Assembly (NCBI GenBank): GCA_016717655.1
Contig: JADKFC010000001.1
Span: 124,001 to 188,000, forward strand
Reading direction: 5' to 3'
Origin: Saprospiraceae bacterium
GTDB lineage: Bacteria; Bacteroidota; Bacteroidia; Chitinophagales; Saprospiraceae
DNA length: 64,000 nt
Below, piece after piece: positions 11,652 to 21,044 of this stretch. The notes beneath the pieces were generated by a model, which worked only from the letters and a program-made list of their open reading frames with translations, made no database searches and was not told the DNA's origin. Positions within the stretch are counted from its first letter, which is position 1. The number at the start of each line of letters is the position of its first letter. The translations under genes were made by a program, and so were the position numbers.

Positions 11652-12962
11652 TTATCTCACCCACACCTCTATTGGCCCAACAGCATAAGTTTCGTTGGTA
11701 GTACCTTCATCCAATGCAGAACCAATGAAAACCCAAAAGCTACTTGATGATCCGTCTCTTCTGGCGCTCATTTCCACATCCATATAATAGTCGGCATCAC
11801 CCTGGCCTCCAATTTGGACAGCATTGATAGCGGTTGTATTGTTAAAATTTCCATTCGACTGCAACCAGTTGCCCAGGTAAGACCAGGCTACCTTAAATGT
11901 ACTACCTGATGCATTATTGGCAAAACCGGCAAATGCCATATCACCACCACCCCAACCCCAGGAATCGAAGAAATAGTACCTGAACTTAACTTTCATTTGA
12001 GACCACGATCCGGGTATGTTAAACATTTTTTTCAAAACCTGATTGTTGACAGAGGGTTGTAAGATATTACCAACAAAGGTTCCGCCATTACAGAGACAAG
12101 GATCTCCAGCAGGAGATGCATTATTCCAGCCTGTGTTTTGTCCACTTGGAGAATAGGATTGCCAACCATCATGTGATCCAAGATCATCTACATCGGCCAA
12201 TCTCCATGCGCTAAAGCTGCCTCCATTGGTAGTAGAATAATTGATGGTACCATCGTTGTAAAGATTTACCCCATTTGTCCCCATCGAAGGTGCTTCCACA
12301 ACATTGGTGAAAGTGGTTTTGGCATCCTTGACTTCCATCTTCTCAGAACTGTTGACATATATAGATACTTCTCCGTCTGCGGTTGAAAACAAACCACCAT
12401 CATTGTCTCCACCATTGTGAAAGGTATATCCGTTTTTATTGGCATTGTTGACTCCCGGAGCACCACCACTGGCTATTATACCGTCAGCTACTTTTATCTC
12501 ATCGGCCAATACCTGACCGGCACTCGGAAACTGGTTGGAGCTACCTCTGAGGGCAAGCGCATAAGGAGCTGAGGTCAGCCTGATTTTAGGTGTCATCTCC
12601 TGAGAACCGATCTGTACACCCATCTCATAGTCCTGATCAAAGGCCAGGTTTAAAGGGGTGCCGGGGTTATTGCCTAAGACAACACTGTATATACCTCCAT
12701 TTAACTCAACATCGTCTATGATTTCATACCACAAAACACCTGATGGACTGCCATCAACAGCATAAATGTTGAACCTTATGGTATAGGTACCATCTTCCAG
12801 CGCAACGCCATTAGACTTTTTTAATATTCCCTGTACACTCAGGGTAGCCTGGGCATTCATTAAAAAATTTATGCCCAAAATGGCTAGGATCATTAATAAA
12901 GACTTTTTAAAGCCTGCAGAAATGAATAAAAGGGTAATTGGATTGTGTTTTGTAGAAATCAT
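11652..12962 (-). CDS. Secreted tail-fibre-like protein, 436 aa
   Basis: The N-terminus carries a signal peptide (LLMILAILGINFLMNAQA). The next 120 residues follow the pattern LSVQGILKKSNGVALEDGTY ... LTSAPYALAL, a beta-rich domain that in many Bacteroidota proteins precedes repetitive or tail-fibre-like stalks. The C-terminal half is Gly/Asn/Ser-rich with aromatic residues and has two close Cys (DPCLCNGG); no T9SS type A domain is seen. It is the first gene of the minus-strand secreted cluster, 44 bp before the giant LamG gene, so co-transcription is likely. Its start is 648 bp from the divergent hybrid regulator, which may control it. A surface or extracellular structural role is plausible; no enzymatic motif is seen. 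Confidence 0.75.
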   Translation of the reverse strand: MISTKHNPITLLFISAGFKKSLLMILAILGINFLMNAQATLSVQGILKKSNGVALEDGTYTIRFNIYAVDGSPSGVLWYEIIDDVELNGGIYSVVLGNNPGTPLNLAFDQDYEMGVQIGSQEMTPKIRLTSAPYALALRGSSNQFPSAGQVLADEIKVADGIIASGGAPGVNNANKNGYTFHNGGDNDGGLFSTADGEVSIYVNSSEKMEVKDAKTTFTNVVEAPSMGTNGVNLYNDGTINYSTTNGGSFSAWRLADVDDLGSHDGWQSYSPSGQNTGWNNASPAGDPCLCNGGTFVGNILQPSVNNQVLKKMFNIPGSWSQMKVKFRYYFFDSWGWGGGDMAFAGFANNASGSTFKVAWSYLGNWLQSNGNFNNTTAINAVQIGGQGDADYYMDVEMSARRDGSSSSFWVFIGSALDEGTTNETYAVGPIEVWVR

Positions 12963-13610
12963 GGTTGGTTTGATTAAAAATTGACAAATAGCTTAGCATG
13001 TGATTGCTATCACAAAGTAGGGGAGAAACCCTGCATATGAGATAGGACGATTCAATCAAAAACCTCCAAAATCAAGTGCTTATATGGTAATTTTTAACCA
13101 AAAACCAATTTTTACCGGTCGGTATATAGCTATCTGGTGGTTTCAACTTTTGAGGATGTTGTCCAACTTTATACTCATTAATTTGATAAAGGCCTCAGAC
13201 TAAAAAATAAACAAACTTAAATCAGTTTTTTCTGACCTAAATACTCAAAGGGTATTGGGCAAAATTTTATTTGGAGGATACCGGATATGAATAATTAATT
13301 TCTCAGAATTAAATAAAGGTGCAGCCGTAATTTTGATATAATATTTGGTTTGAGTTCGTTTTTCAGCTCAATCACCAAATTTTGTAAGAGCGACACTTTT
13401 TTATCCATAATGTGGTCAAATTTGACCCAATTTTGTTTTGCCGAATGGCCTCCATATTGGTTGTATTTTTTTCTTTGAAAGGACGATTTCATTCACTAGC
13501 GATGGTAAAAACCAACTTTCTATGGTAATTTTTAATCAAAATTGGTCTACAGAGACCTTACTAAAGGCCTGGTTGGGTTTGATTTGCCAAATAAGGTCTA
13601 TTTTTAACCT
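12963..13610. promoter_or_regulatory. Divergent intergenic region with a duplicated 21-bp element
   Basis: This 648-bp gap separates the minus-strand secreted cluster from the plus-strand hybrid regulator. Two same-orientation copies of an element with core GGTAATTTTTAAYC lie at 13083-13103 (121 bp before the secreted gene) and 13521-13541 (70 bp before the regulator); they match at 20 of 21 positions. The core is an imperfect palindrome. Such placement fits operator sites for one regulator acting both ways. A 65-codon minus-strand frame at 13295-13492 exists but has no recognisable features. Confidence 0.5.
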
Positions 13611-16600
13611 ATGAATTTTTTCCCAGCTACAATAAGGTTGGTTTTAGTATTTGTATTTGTCCTGGGTCTTTGTGCAAGCCTAAGGCTGGATGCCCAGTTT
13701 AGATTTGACGTGGTGGATAATTCGCACGGACTTTCTCAGGGATATGTGTTTGATATTCTCCAGGACAAGGAAGGCTTTTTGTGGTTTTCTACCAAAGACG
13801 GACTCAACCGTTATGATGGCTATCAATTCAAAATATTCAGCCACGACGCCTATGATTCTACTTCCATCAGCAGCAATAGCTGTGTCTCTATGTGCGAAGA
13901 CCGATATGGGCGCATCTGGATAGGCACCGAGGAAAATGGCATCAGTGTTTACGACAAGGTTACCGACCGGTTTTTAAGAATTCGTCAAAAAGAGGGTCAA
14001 GCCAACAGCCTGGCAGGTAACAGGATTCAATTTCCCATCATTGAGATGAGTGATGGCAGAATGATGACTTGTACCCATAACAAAAAAATAAACTTAATTA
14101 CTCTTCCACCCAATGCCCATCAAAATAAGCCTGACATTAAAATTGAAGAGCTCGATATTCCCTTTGACTATTACTTCCTAACTTATTACACCACCTATAA
14201 AGGGGAAACCTGGCTCAATGCCCATGGAAAACACATGAAGTTTAATCCGGCCATCAACAACTTTGAATGGAAAAAAGATATAGAGCCCTTTAGTACCTTC
14301 CAATTAAATAAAAACGGCAGTGTCTGGACCAATAGCAAGTATTATAACCTCATAGATTCAAATCAGACATATGCCTTGTTTGATAAGTCTTTGATGGAAG
14401 ATCAAGGCAGCTATATTTATGCTGATGAAAAACAACGACTATGGATTACCTGCTCTAATTTGAATCTGCTGAATGTTTATGATATAAGCCAATGGCAAAA
14501 GGGCCGCCCCCTCGACCCATCTTCTAAGCTGATGGCTCAAGATAAAATAGGTGGTCTTGAAATGTTCAGAGACCGATCCGGCATACTTTGGATGGCAACC
14601 AATGGTTATGGCTTGCGCAAGTACATGTTTGAATCTGAAAAATTTAATCACCAGGCAAAAGGATTTAGTCCTCGCAGAATTATGCAAACCCTGAATAATG
14701 GCATCTATCTCAAAGGTTGGTCAGAAGCTAAGTTACTCCAAACAAATGGTCAAATGATGCCAGACGACATCGCCATTGTCGATCAAATGGTACATGATGT
14801 TTATATTGCAAGAAACGGAGATTATTGGATTATTGAGTTTAAAGGCAATTCTGAAACTCACTTTGTCCATCAAATAGAACGTATCAACCCCATTACCAAA
14901 AAAAGAACACAATACGCCATTTCATTTCCCATCCTCTATGGATATCTGGAACCCACATTGGAAGATAAAAATGGATATCTGTGGTTTTGCGGAGTAGAAG
15001 GAAATTATGTTGTTTTAAACCCGGAAACAGGTGTTTCAAAAAAATTTAAAACGCCTCCCAGTCCATCCAATCCCAAGTTGGCAGGCGCTTATTTTACCTC
15101 CATCTTTGAAGATAACAAAGGAACCGTGTGGATGGGTACCGAAACAGGGATGATCAAAGTGATATCCTCAGATATGCTAAAGACCAACCCAACCTATAAA
15201 TGGTACGAAAGCAAGCATGAAGATAAAAATTCACTCAATCACAACCATGTTTCCTGTTTTCTGGATGACCCTGCAGACCCTCAATATATGTGGGTATGCA
15301 CCAAAGGTGGCGGACTCAACCTTTTTAATAAAAGTAATAATACTTTTACCCACCTCACTACCCAGCAAGGCCTTTGCAATAATGTAGTGTATGGCATCCT
15401 GGCCGACGACCAGGGCAATATCTGGGGTAGCACCAATAATGGACTTTTTTGCATTCTGGCAAAAAGCGACAAGCAGAAAAAAAGTTGGGACATTCGCCAC
15501 TTTACCCAGGCAGGCGGCTTGCAGTCTAATGAATTTAATACTTCTGCCTTCACCAAGCTGAGAAATGGCGATTTTGTATTTGGAGGCGTCAACGGCATCA
15601 ATATCTTTAACCCACAAAAAATTCTGGTAGACACCTTTAAACCCAATATTTTTATCACCCAGTTGATGGTAGATAACAAGGTGATCCGATCAGGTGATGC
15701 CACAGGTATTTTGAAAAGTGCCATCGAATTTACCCAGTCCATTACCCTCAACTATTTGCAAAATGTTATTTCTTTAGAGTTCTCGTCCCTGGACTTCAGG
15801 GCTTCTGATCAAAATAAGTATCGGTATCGAATGGAGGGTGTGGATGATAACTGGGTAGATTTAGGAACGAGGAGAGCTGTTACCTTCTCGCATCTTCCGG
15901 CGGGTGACTATGTACTCAGGGTTCAGGGCACCAATAGTCTCGGTATTTGGAGCGGAAAAGAAGCAACTTTAAAAATTACCGTCTTACCACCCTGGTGGAA
16001 TACATGGTGGGCCTATGTGCTCTACTTTGTTTTGGGCGCCTATGTACTGTGGATGTATTTTACCTATCGCCTCAAGCAGGGAAAGATAGAAGCCCAACTG
16101 TTGTTTGAACAAAAAGAAGCCAGGAGGATCAAGGAACTGGATACGGTAAAAACACAGTTATATAACAACATCACCCATGAGTTCAGAACCCCTCTTACCG
16201 TCATTCTGGGCATGGTTCAACAAATCAGAAAATCTGCCATAGACCACCTGGATAACGGGCTGGATATGATTGAAAGAAATGGCAAAAGTTTGCTCAACCT
16301 GGTCAACGAAATGCTTGATCTCTCCAAACTGGAAGCCGGCAAGATGGAACTGCGACCCGAGGCAGGCGATGTGGTCAATTTTATCCGCTACATTGTGGAA
16401 TCCTTTCATTCCATTGCAGAAAGCAAGGGCGTTAAGCTCCATTATCTGGCCTCTTTGGATAGGTATTACACCCAATACGACACGGAAAAGCTCAGGCAAA
16501 TTCTGTCCAACTTATTGTCCAATGCTATAAAATTCACGCCAAATAACGGTGACATTTACGTAGCCATATCTTTGGAAGAAGGTAGCCAGAATTTTCTTTT

Positions 16601-17747
16601 CATTAAAGTAAAGGATACGGGATCGGGCATTCCTGAGCACCAGATTTTAAATGTGTTTGATCGCTTTTACCAGGCGGATTCGAGCCATACACGAAAAGCC
16701 GAGGGTACCGGAATCGGACTGGCACTTACCAAAGAATTGGTACAACTCATGCAAGGTACCATCTCGGTCAAAAGTCCACCCATAGGCGCTAAAAAAGGTA
16801 CCGAATTTACCGTGAGCCTGCCTTTGAGCCCGGTTTCAGATGTGGAAATGATACCCGTGGTTAGTAAAGAAGCAGACATTGATAACATTGTCAACAAGCC
16901 GGTCTCTGATATAAAAAACAACCTTGTTGCCGGAAATAAAAATTCGGAATTGATTTTACTGGTGGAAGACAATGCAGATGTAGTCGCCTATACCGCCAGC
17001 TGTCTTCCCGATTACCGATTGGCAGTTGGCAAAGATGGTCGGGAAGGTTTTGATATTGCCACAGACCTTGTGCCGGATCTCATCATTACCGATGTGATGA
17101 TGCCCCACATGGATGGTTTTGAAATGTGTCAAAAACTAAGGCAGGACGAAAGGACCAGCCACATCCCCATCATCATGCTCACTGCCAAAGCAGACATGGA
17201 AAGCAGGTTGGAAGGCCTGGAATACGGAGCAGAAGTGTACCTCGAAAAACCATTTTACAGGGAAGAGCTGTTGCTCAGGATCAAAATGATTCTGACCCAA
17301 AGAAAGATATTGCAGCGCGCCTACTCAAAAGTAGCCGGACTTTTTCAGACCCCACCGCCAATGGAGGAACATGTCGAAGTGGAAGAAATTGTGATGTCGC
17401 CATCACCCAATGAAGATAAATTTGTCATCCGGGTAAGAGAAGAGATTGAAAGTAACCTACATCTTGAAGATTACAGTGTTGAGCATATGTGCAAACACCT
17501 ATTCATGAGCTATTCCCAATTGCATCGAAAACTCAGTGCGTTAATTGACCTTTCACCCAATCAATACATCAAATTGCTCCGCATGAAAAAAGCCCAGGAG
17601 TTGCTAAAAAACACCGACACTACAGTTGTGTTAATTGCCAACCAGTGCGGATTTGGTGATGCCGGTTATTTCGGCAAAGTTTTTAAGCAGGAATTTGGCA
17701 CTACGCCGCAGGAGTGGCGGAACCGGGAAAAAGAAAGTAAAGGATAA
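13611..17747 (+). CDS. Hybrid two-component system sensor/regulator (HTCS)
   Basis: A 1378-residue one-protein phosphorelay. In order: a signal peptide ending LRLDAQ; about 14 two-component regulator-propeller repeats (NRYDGYQFKIF, DKEGFLWFSTKDGL, DDQGNIWGSTNNGL) forming two periplasmic propellers; a Y_Y_Y domain (about 725-790, YRYRMEGVDDNW); one membrane helix near 795-820; HisKA with the phospho-His at 856 (HEFRTPLTV); HATPase with NLLSNAIKFT, DTGSGIP and GTGIGLALT boxes; a receiver domain with Asp1161 (DVMMPHMDGFEM); and an AraC-type DNA-binding domain at about 1275-1375. In Bacteroidota such proteins sense extracellular glycans or breakdown products and activate adjacent loci. Here the neighbours are secreted proteins and not a SusC/SusD pair. 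Likely target: the divergent cluster. Confidence 0.95.
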   Translation: MNFFPATIRLVLVFVFVLGLCASLRLDAQFRFDVVDNSHGLSQGYVFDILQDKEGFLWFSTKDGLNRYDGYQFKIFSHDAYDSTSISSNSCVSMCEDRYGRIWIGTEENGISVYDKVTDRFLRIRQKEGQANSLAGNRIQFPIIEMSDGRMMTCTHNKKINLITLPPNAHQNKPDIKIEELDIPFDYYFLTYYTTYKGETWLNAHGKHMKFNPAINNFEWKKDIEPFSTFQLNKNGSVWTNSKYYNLIDSNQTYALFDKSLMEDQGSYIYADEKQRLWITCSNLNLLNVYDISQWQKGRPLDPSSKLMAQDKIGGLEMFRDRSGILWMATNGYGLRKYMFESEKFNHQAKGFSPRRIMQTLNNGIYLKGWSEAKLLQTNGQMMPDDIAIVDQMVHDVYIARNGDYWIIEFKGNSETHFVHQIERINPITKKRTQYAISFPILYGYLEPTLEDKNGYLWFCGVEGNYVVLNPETGVSKKFKTPPSPSNPKLAGAYFTSIFEDNKGTVWMGTETGMIKVISSDMLKTNPTYKWYESKHEDKNSLNHNHVSCFLDDPADPQYMWVCTKGGGLNLFNKSNNTFTHLTTQQGLCNNVVYGILADDQGNIWGSTNNGLFCILAKSDKQKKSWDIRHFTQAGGLQSNEFNTSAFTKLRNGDFVFGGVNGINIFNPQKILVDTFKPNIFITQLMVDNKVIRSGDATGILKSAIEFTQSITLNYLQNVISLEFSSLDFRASDQNKYRYRMEGVDDNWVDLGTRRAVTFSHLPAGDYVLRVQGTNSLGIWSGKEATLKITVLPPWWNTWWAYVLYFVLGAYVLWMYFTYRLKQGKIEAQLLFEQKEARRIKELDTVKTQLYNNITHEFRTPLTVILGMVQQIRKSAIDHLDNGLDMIERNGKSLLNLVNEMLDLSKLEAGKMELRPEAGDVVNFIRYIVESFHSIAESKGVKLHYLASLDRYYTQYDTEKLRQILSNLLSNAIKFTPNNGDIYVAISLEEGSQNFLFIKVKDTGSGIPEHQILNVFDRFYQADSSHTRKAEGTGIGLALTKELVQLMQGTISVKSPPIGAKKGTEFTVSLPLSPVSDVEMIPVVSKEADIDNIVNKPVSDIKNNLVAGNKNSELILLVEDNADVVAYTASCLPDYRLAVGKDGREGFDIATDLVPDLIITDVMMPHMDGFEMCQKLRQDERTSHIPIIMLTAKADMESRLEGLEYGAEVYLEKPFYREELLLRIKMILTQRKILQRAYSKVAGLFQTPPPMEEHVEVEEIVMSPSPNEDKFVIRVREEIESNLHLEDYSVEHMCKHLFMSYSQLHRKLSALIDLSPNQYIKLLRMKKAQELLKNTDTTVVLIANQCGFGDAGYFGKVFKQEFGTTPQEWRNREKESKG

Positions 17748-17926
17748 CCCTATTGAGGCTGTAGACCCGAAATTTTAGGAGGTAAGAAATACTAATGACT
17801 TTCAAAAAAAATATCACCACCTATGTGTCAATTTCAGGGGTGTAGGTGGGGCAGTTTGTCTTTTAAGTAGGCATTGTATTATGCTTTTTTCAAACTTATA
17901 CGTTTTTAGCAGTAATTTTCAGCCAA

Positions 17927-20593
17927 ATGAAGTACTTGCTTATTTTTATTACCCTTGTGGGCATGGTTGGTTTAAAGGGCCAGCCCTATTCTTTCTCCTC
18001 CCGTGGCCTGGGTGGTGGAGGGGCTCTTTTTTCCCTATCCATCCGTCCTGACAACACCGATGAGTTTTTTGTATCGTGTGACATGGGAGAACTTTTTCAC
18101 ACTTGTGATTACGGCAGAACCTATACCCAGGTGGCTTCTTCAGAGCTGGTGGGTGGACACGACTCCAAGGTGAGTTTTACAGCTACACCCGGCTTGCTTT
18201 ATTCCATCAATTATGCTAACAACCTTATTGTGCCTGTTAAAAGTACAGATGGTGGACAAAGCTGGTCAGATTTGACCGGCAATCCAGATCCATCTGAGCA
18301 GTGTTTTGGCATCTATGCCGACTACAACAATGCGCAAAGGATCATTATAGCTTATTACGGCCAGCTTTACATCAGTCAGAATGGAGGAGGTAGCTTTACC
18401 CTTTTTCACACGGCCCTGAGTTCAGGAAGTGGGGTCGTGGTAGGCGGTGTTTTTTTTGATGGCAATAACATTTATATAGGCACCAATGATGGTCTGCTGT
18501 TTTCATCCAATGGAGGTACTTCGTGGTCCAATCTGGGTACAACAGGCATACCGGCGGGCCAGGCCATTTGGTCATTTGCGGGGGCCAGGCAAAATGGCCA
18601 GACCCGATTGTTTTGTATTACAGCCAATGCCGCCGACATCTATGTGGGCTTGCCGGGCTCAGATTATTATGGCTTTGCCAAAGGACTCTTTGCCATGGAT
18701 GTGGGTGTCACCAACTGGACCTCAAAATTGACAGCAGGCATCAACCTGAACACCGATTTTCCCATGTTTGTTGGCATGGCCCAAAATGACATCAATACCA
18801 TTTACCTGGCGGGCAGTAATGATTTGAACTATCCCACACTATTTAAAACCACCAATGGTGGTAATTCGTGGTCTAATACCTTTGTAACGGCATCGAACCA
18901 AAACATCGTAACCGGATGGAGCGGGCTCGGTGGAGACAGGCCATGGAGCTATGGAGAATGTGCATTTGGTATTGAGGTAGCCAGGAATGATGCCAACCGG
19001 GTGATTTTTGGCGACTTTGGCTTTGTGCATGCTACTTCCAATGGCGGACAAAGCTGGAGACAGGCCTATACCCATGCCGATGACGAACATCCGGCGGGCA
19101 GTAATACGCCTGCAATGGCATCTTATAGCAGCATTGGTTTGGAAAACACCAGCTGCTGGCAGGTCTTTTGGGCCAATGCCAGTCAGTTGTGGGCTTGTTA
19201 CTCAGATATCAGGGGCATGAGAAGTATTGACAATGGAGAAAAATGGTCGTTCAATTTTACCGGACACACGGCCAACACCAGTTACCGCATAACAAAACTA
19301 GCCAATGGCACCCTTTTGGCCGGCACCTCCAACATCCATGACATTTACCAAAGTACCTATCTCACTGATGCCCGATTGGATCCAACGGATGCCAATGGAA
19401 AAATAATTTACTCTACCAACAATGGCCAAAGCTGGCAATTGTTAAAACAATTTAGCCATCCCGTGTTCTGGCTTGCCACCGACCCCAATAATGCCAACAG
19501 GGCTTATGCCAGCGTTATTCATTACAGCAGCAATACCGGAATCGGCGGCATTTACAGGTGCGACAATGTCAACAGTCTGGCAAGTTCTACCTGGACCTTA
19601 TTGCCCAACCCTCCGAGAACAGAAAAACATCCCGCCTGCATAGTGGTGCTCAATGATGGCAAGATGGTATGCACCTATTCAGGTCGAAGGAACTCTGCTG
19701 GTACTTTTACAGCCAGTTCTGGTGTTTTTTTATATGACCCTGTTACCAACACATTTGCAGATAAGTCCCATTCGGGTATGTATTACTGGACCAAAGACAT
19801 CGTCATTGATCCCAATGATCCTACCCAAAACACCTGGTATGTATGCGTATTTAGTGGTTGGGGTGGGGCACCCAATGGCCTGGGCGGATTTTTTAATCCT
19901 TACGATGCATCAGAGATGTGGGTAACCAGCTTTGGCAACGGCATGAAAAAAACTATCCTTCCCAACGCAGCCTGCGGTGTGGTAAGCCAGTTTACAGATT
20001 ACGGCCCGGGGTCGCTGCCCTATGCCATAGATTGTGCTGCTCCCGGTGACACCATTACCTTTTCCGCTCAGATGACAGCGGATACCATAGAATTGAACAA
20101 CCACCTGTATCTGGATAAGTCTATTACTTTGTCAAATCCCCATGCCCAAAAAGTAAAGATCCGCACCCAATCCTATGCCCTGTTGAATATAGACAGGCAG
20201 GCATCGGTGGTATTGGACAATTTGGAGCTCATTCCCGGTAGTGCCGGACTGAGTATCAGAAACCACGGACAATTGGTGATGCGAAATACAGCATCTTCTC
20301 GCGTCCAGGCAACAGGGCTGGTGCAAAATGCCAAAGGCAGTACGCTGGTTTTGGAGGGGGATGGGGGAAAAAAAGGTACGATGGTGGATTACATGTACCG
20401 ATTGTGGATGTACCGGATTTACCGATGTACCGATTTTGGATGTACCGATTTCGGATTTACCGATGTACCGATTGTGGATTTAATGATGTGTCGATTGTGG
20501 ATTTACCGATGTGCCAATTTTGGATATACCGATGTACCGATTGTGGATTTAGCGATGTACCGATTTTGGATGTACCGATGGTGGGTGGTCTGA
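17927..20593 (+). CDS. Secreted BNR/sortilin-like beta-propeller protein with a repeat-encoded end
   Basis: Signal peptide (LLIFITLVGMVGLKGQ), then many BNR-type repeats with the Asp-box pattern SxDGGxxW (STDGGQSW, SQNGGGSF, TTNGGNSW, STNNGQSW), as in sialidase or GH74-like propellers; no catalytic assignment can be made. From about residue 685 a beta-helix-like domain follows (DYGPGSLPYAIDCAAPGDTI), similar to the end of the 711-residue protein at 2266-4401. The last 70 or so residues (MYRLWMYRIYRC ...) are simply the translation of a 23-bp tandem repeat and are probably not original protein sequence; the gene may be truncated. It follows the HTCS gene by about 180 bp and could be part of its regulon. 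Confidence 0.75.
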   Translation: MKYLLIFITLVGMVGLKGQPYSFSSRGLGGGGALFSLSIRPDNTDEFFVSCDMGELFHTCDYGRTYTQVASSELVGGHDSKVSFTATPGLLYSINYANNLIVPVKSTDGGQSWSDLTGNPDPSEQCFGIYADYNNAQRIIIAYYGQLYISQNGGGSFTLFHTALSSGSGVVVGGVFFDGNNIYIGTNDGLLFSSNGGTSWSNLGTTGIPAGQAIWSFAGARQNGQTRLFCITANAADIYVGLPGSDYYGFAKGLFAMDVGVTNWTSKLTAGINLNTDFPMFVGMAQNDINTIYLAGSNDLNYPTLFKTTNGGNSWSNTFVTASNQNIVTGWSGLGGDRPWSYGECAFGIEVARNDANRVIFGDFGFVHATSNGGQSWRQAYTHADDEHPAGSNTPAMASYSSIGLENTSCWQVFWANASQLWACYSDIRGMRSIDNGEKWSFNFTGHTANTSYRITKLANGTLLAGTSNIHDIYQSTYLTDARLDPTDANGKIIYSTNNGQSWQLLKQFSHPVFWLATDPNNANRAYASVIHYSSNTGIGGIYRCDNVNSLASSTWTLLPNPPRTEKHPACIVVLNDGKMVCTYSGRRNSAGTFTASSGVFLYDPVTNTFADKSHSGMYYWTKDIVIDPNDPTQNTWYVCVFSGWGGAPNGLGGFFNPYDASEMWVTSFGNGMKKTILPNAACGVVSQFTDYGPGSLPYAIDCAAPGDTITFSAQMTADTIELNNHLYLDKSITLSNPHAQKVKIRTQSYALLNIDRQASVVLDNLELIPGSAGLSIRNHGQLVMRNTASSRVQATGLVQNAKGSTLVLEGDGGKKGTMVDYMYRLWMYRIYRCTDFGCTDFGFTDVPIVDLMMCRLWIYRCANFGYTDVPIVDLAMYRFWMYRWWVV
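20378..20590. repeat. 23-bp degenerate tandem repeat
   Basis: About eight units with period 23, each made of two GATNTACC-type 8-mers followed by GATTKTG. Some units are shortened to 15 or 9 bp. Because 23 is not a multiple of 3, the frame rotates with every unit, so the array is unlikely to have been selected as protein. It overlaps the 3' end of the propeller gene and stops just before the ExbD gene end. Confidence 0.85.
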
Positions 20594-20632
20594 TTCTTGG
20601 CTAGTTTGATTTTAGGTATGTGAACAATTGTA

Positions 20633-21034
20633 TTAATTATAAACCATGTATTCAATTTTTTGAATCTTAAATTTGTGTAGCAGCGTTTTTAGTTGCGTAA
20701 TTTCTTTCATCTCCACATTTTTATCAAGATAGACTTGTAGGCTAGGAATTGAATTGCCTTTTTTTGTAAAATGAGATTCAAGATCATTGTGGGTTAGGGC
20801 ATGATCATTGAGGAAATAATAGCCAGGATGTTCAGGGTGTAAGGCCAGTTTCCAGGCATTGTCAGCATTGGCCACCACGGTTGGAAAAGAGACAATTGGC
20901 AGTTGTGCAGGAGCATTTTTTTGGCGAATATGGGTGGCCACCATAAAGAAAAAGAGGAGGATAAATACGATATCAGGCAATGAAGCGGTAGACAGCTGTG
21001 GAGCCGAAGTGGTGTGTTTTTTAAATTTTAGCAT
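20633..21034 (-). CDS. ExbD/TolR-family transport protein (second of pair)
   Basis: A 133-residue protein with a short cytoplasmic N-terminus, one membrane helix with the conserved Asp (SLPDIVFILLFFFMVATHI), and a small periplasmic domain ending QKIEYMVYN. ExbD proteins work with the ExbB channel and TonB to pass proton-motive force to outer-membrane receptors; in Bacteroidota two ExbD paralogues in a row are common. It starts 10 bp after the stop of the upstream paralogue, so the two are co-transcribed. No exbB lies next to them in this window. Confidence 0.9.
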   Translation of the reverse strand: MLKFKKHTTSAPQLSTASLPDIVFILLFFFMVATHIRQKNAPAQLPIVSFPTVVANADNAWKLALHPEHPGYYFLNDHALTHNDLESHFTKKGNSIPSLQVYLDKNVEMKEITQLKTLLHKFKIQKIEYMVYN

Positions 21035-21044
21035 GGCTTATCGA

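Noticed and set aside
13295..13492. A 65-codon minus-strand frame between the secreted cluster and the hybrid regulator
   Set aside because: No signal peptide, domain or ribosome-binding context, and it lies in a region expected to be regulatory.
20378..20590. CRISPR-like array
   Set aside because: Units are contiguous without unique spacers and no cas genes are near; it is a simple tandem repeat.
919..20593. Polysaccharide utilisation locus
   Set aside because: The hybrid regulator is typical, but no SusC/SusD pair or recognisable carbohydrate-active enzyme is present.
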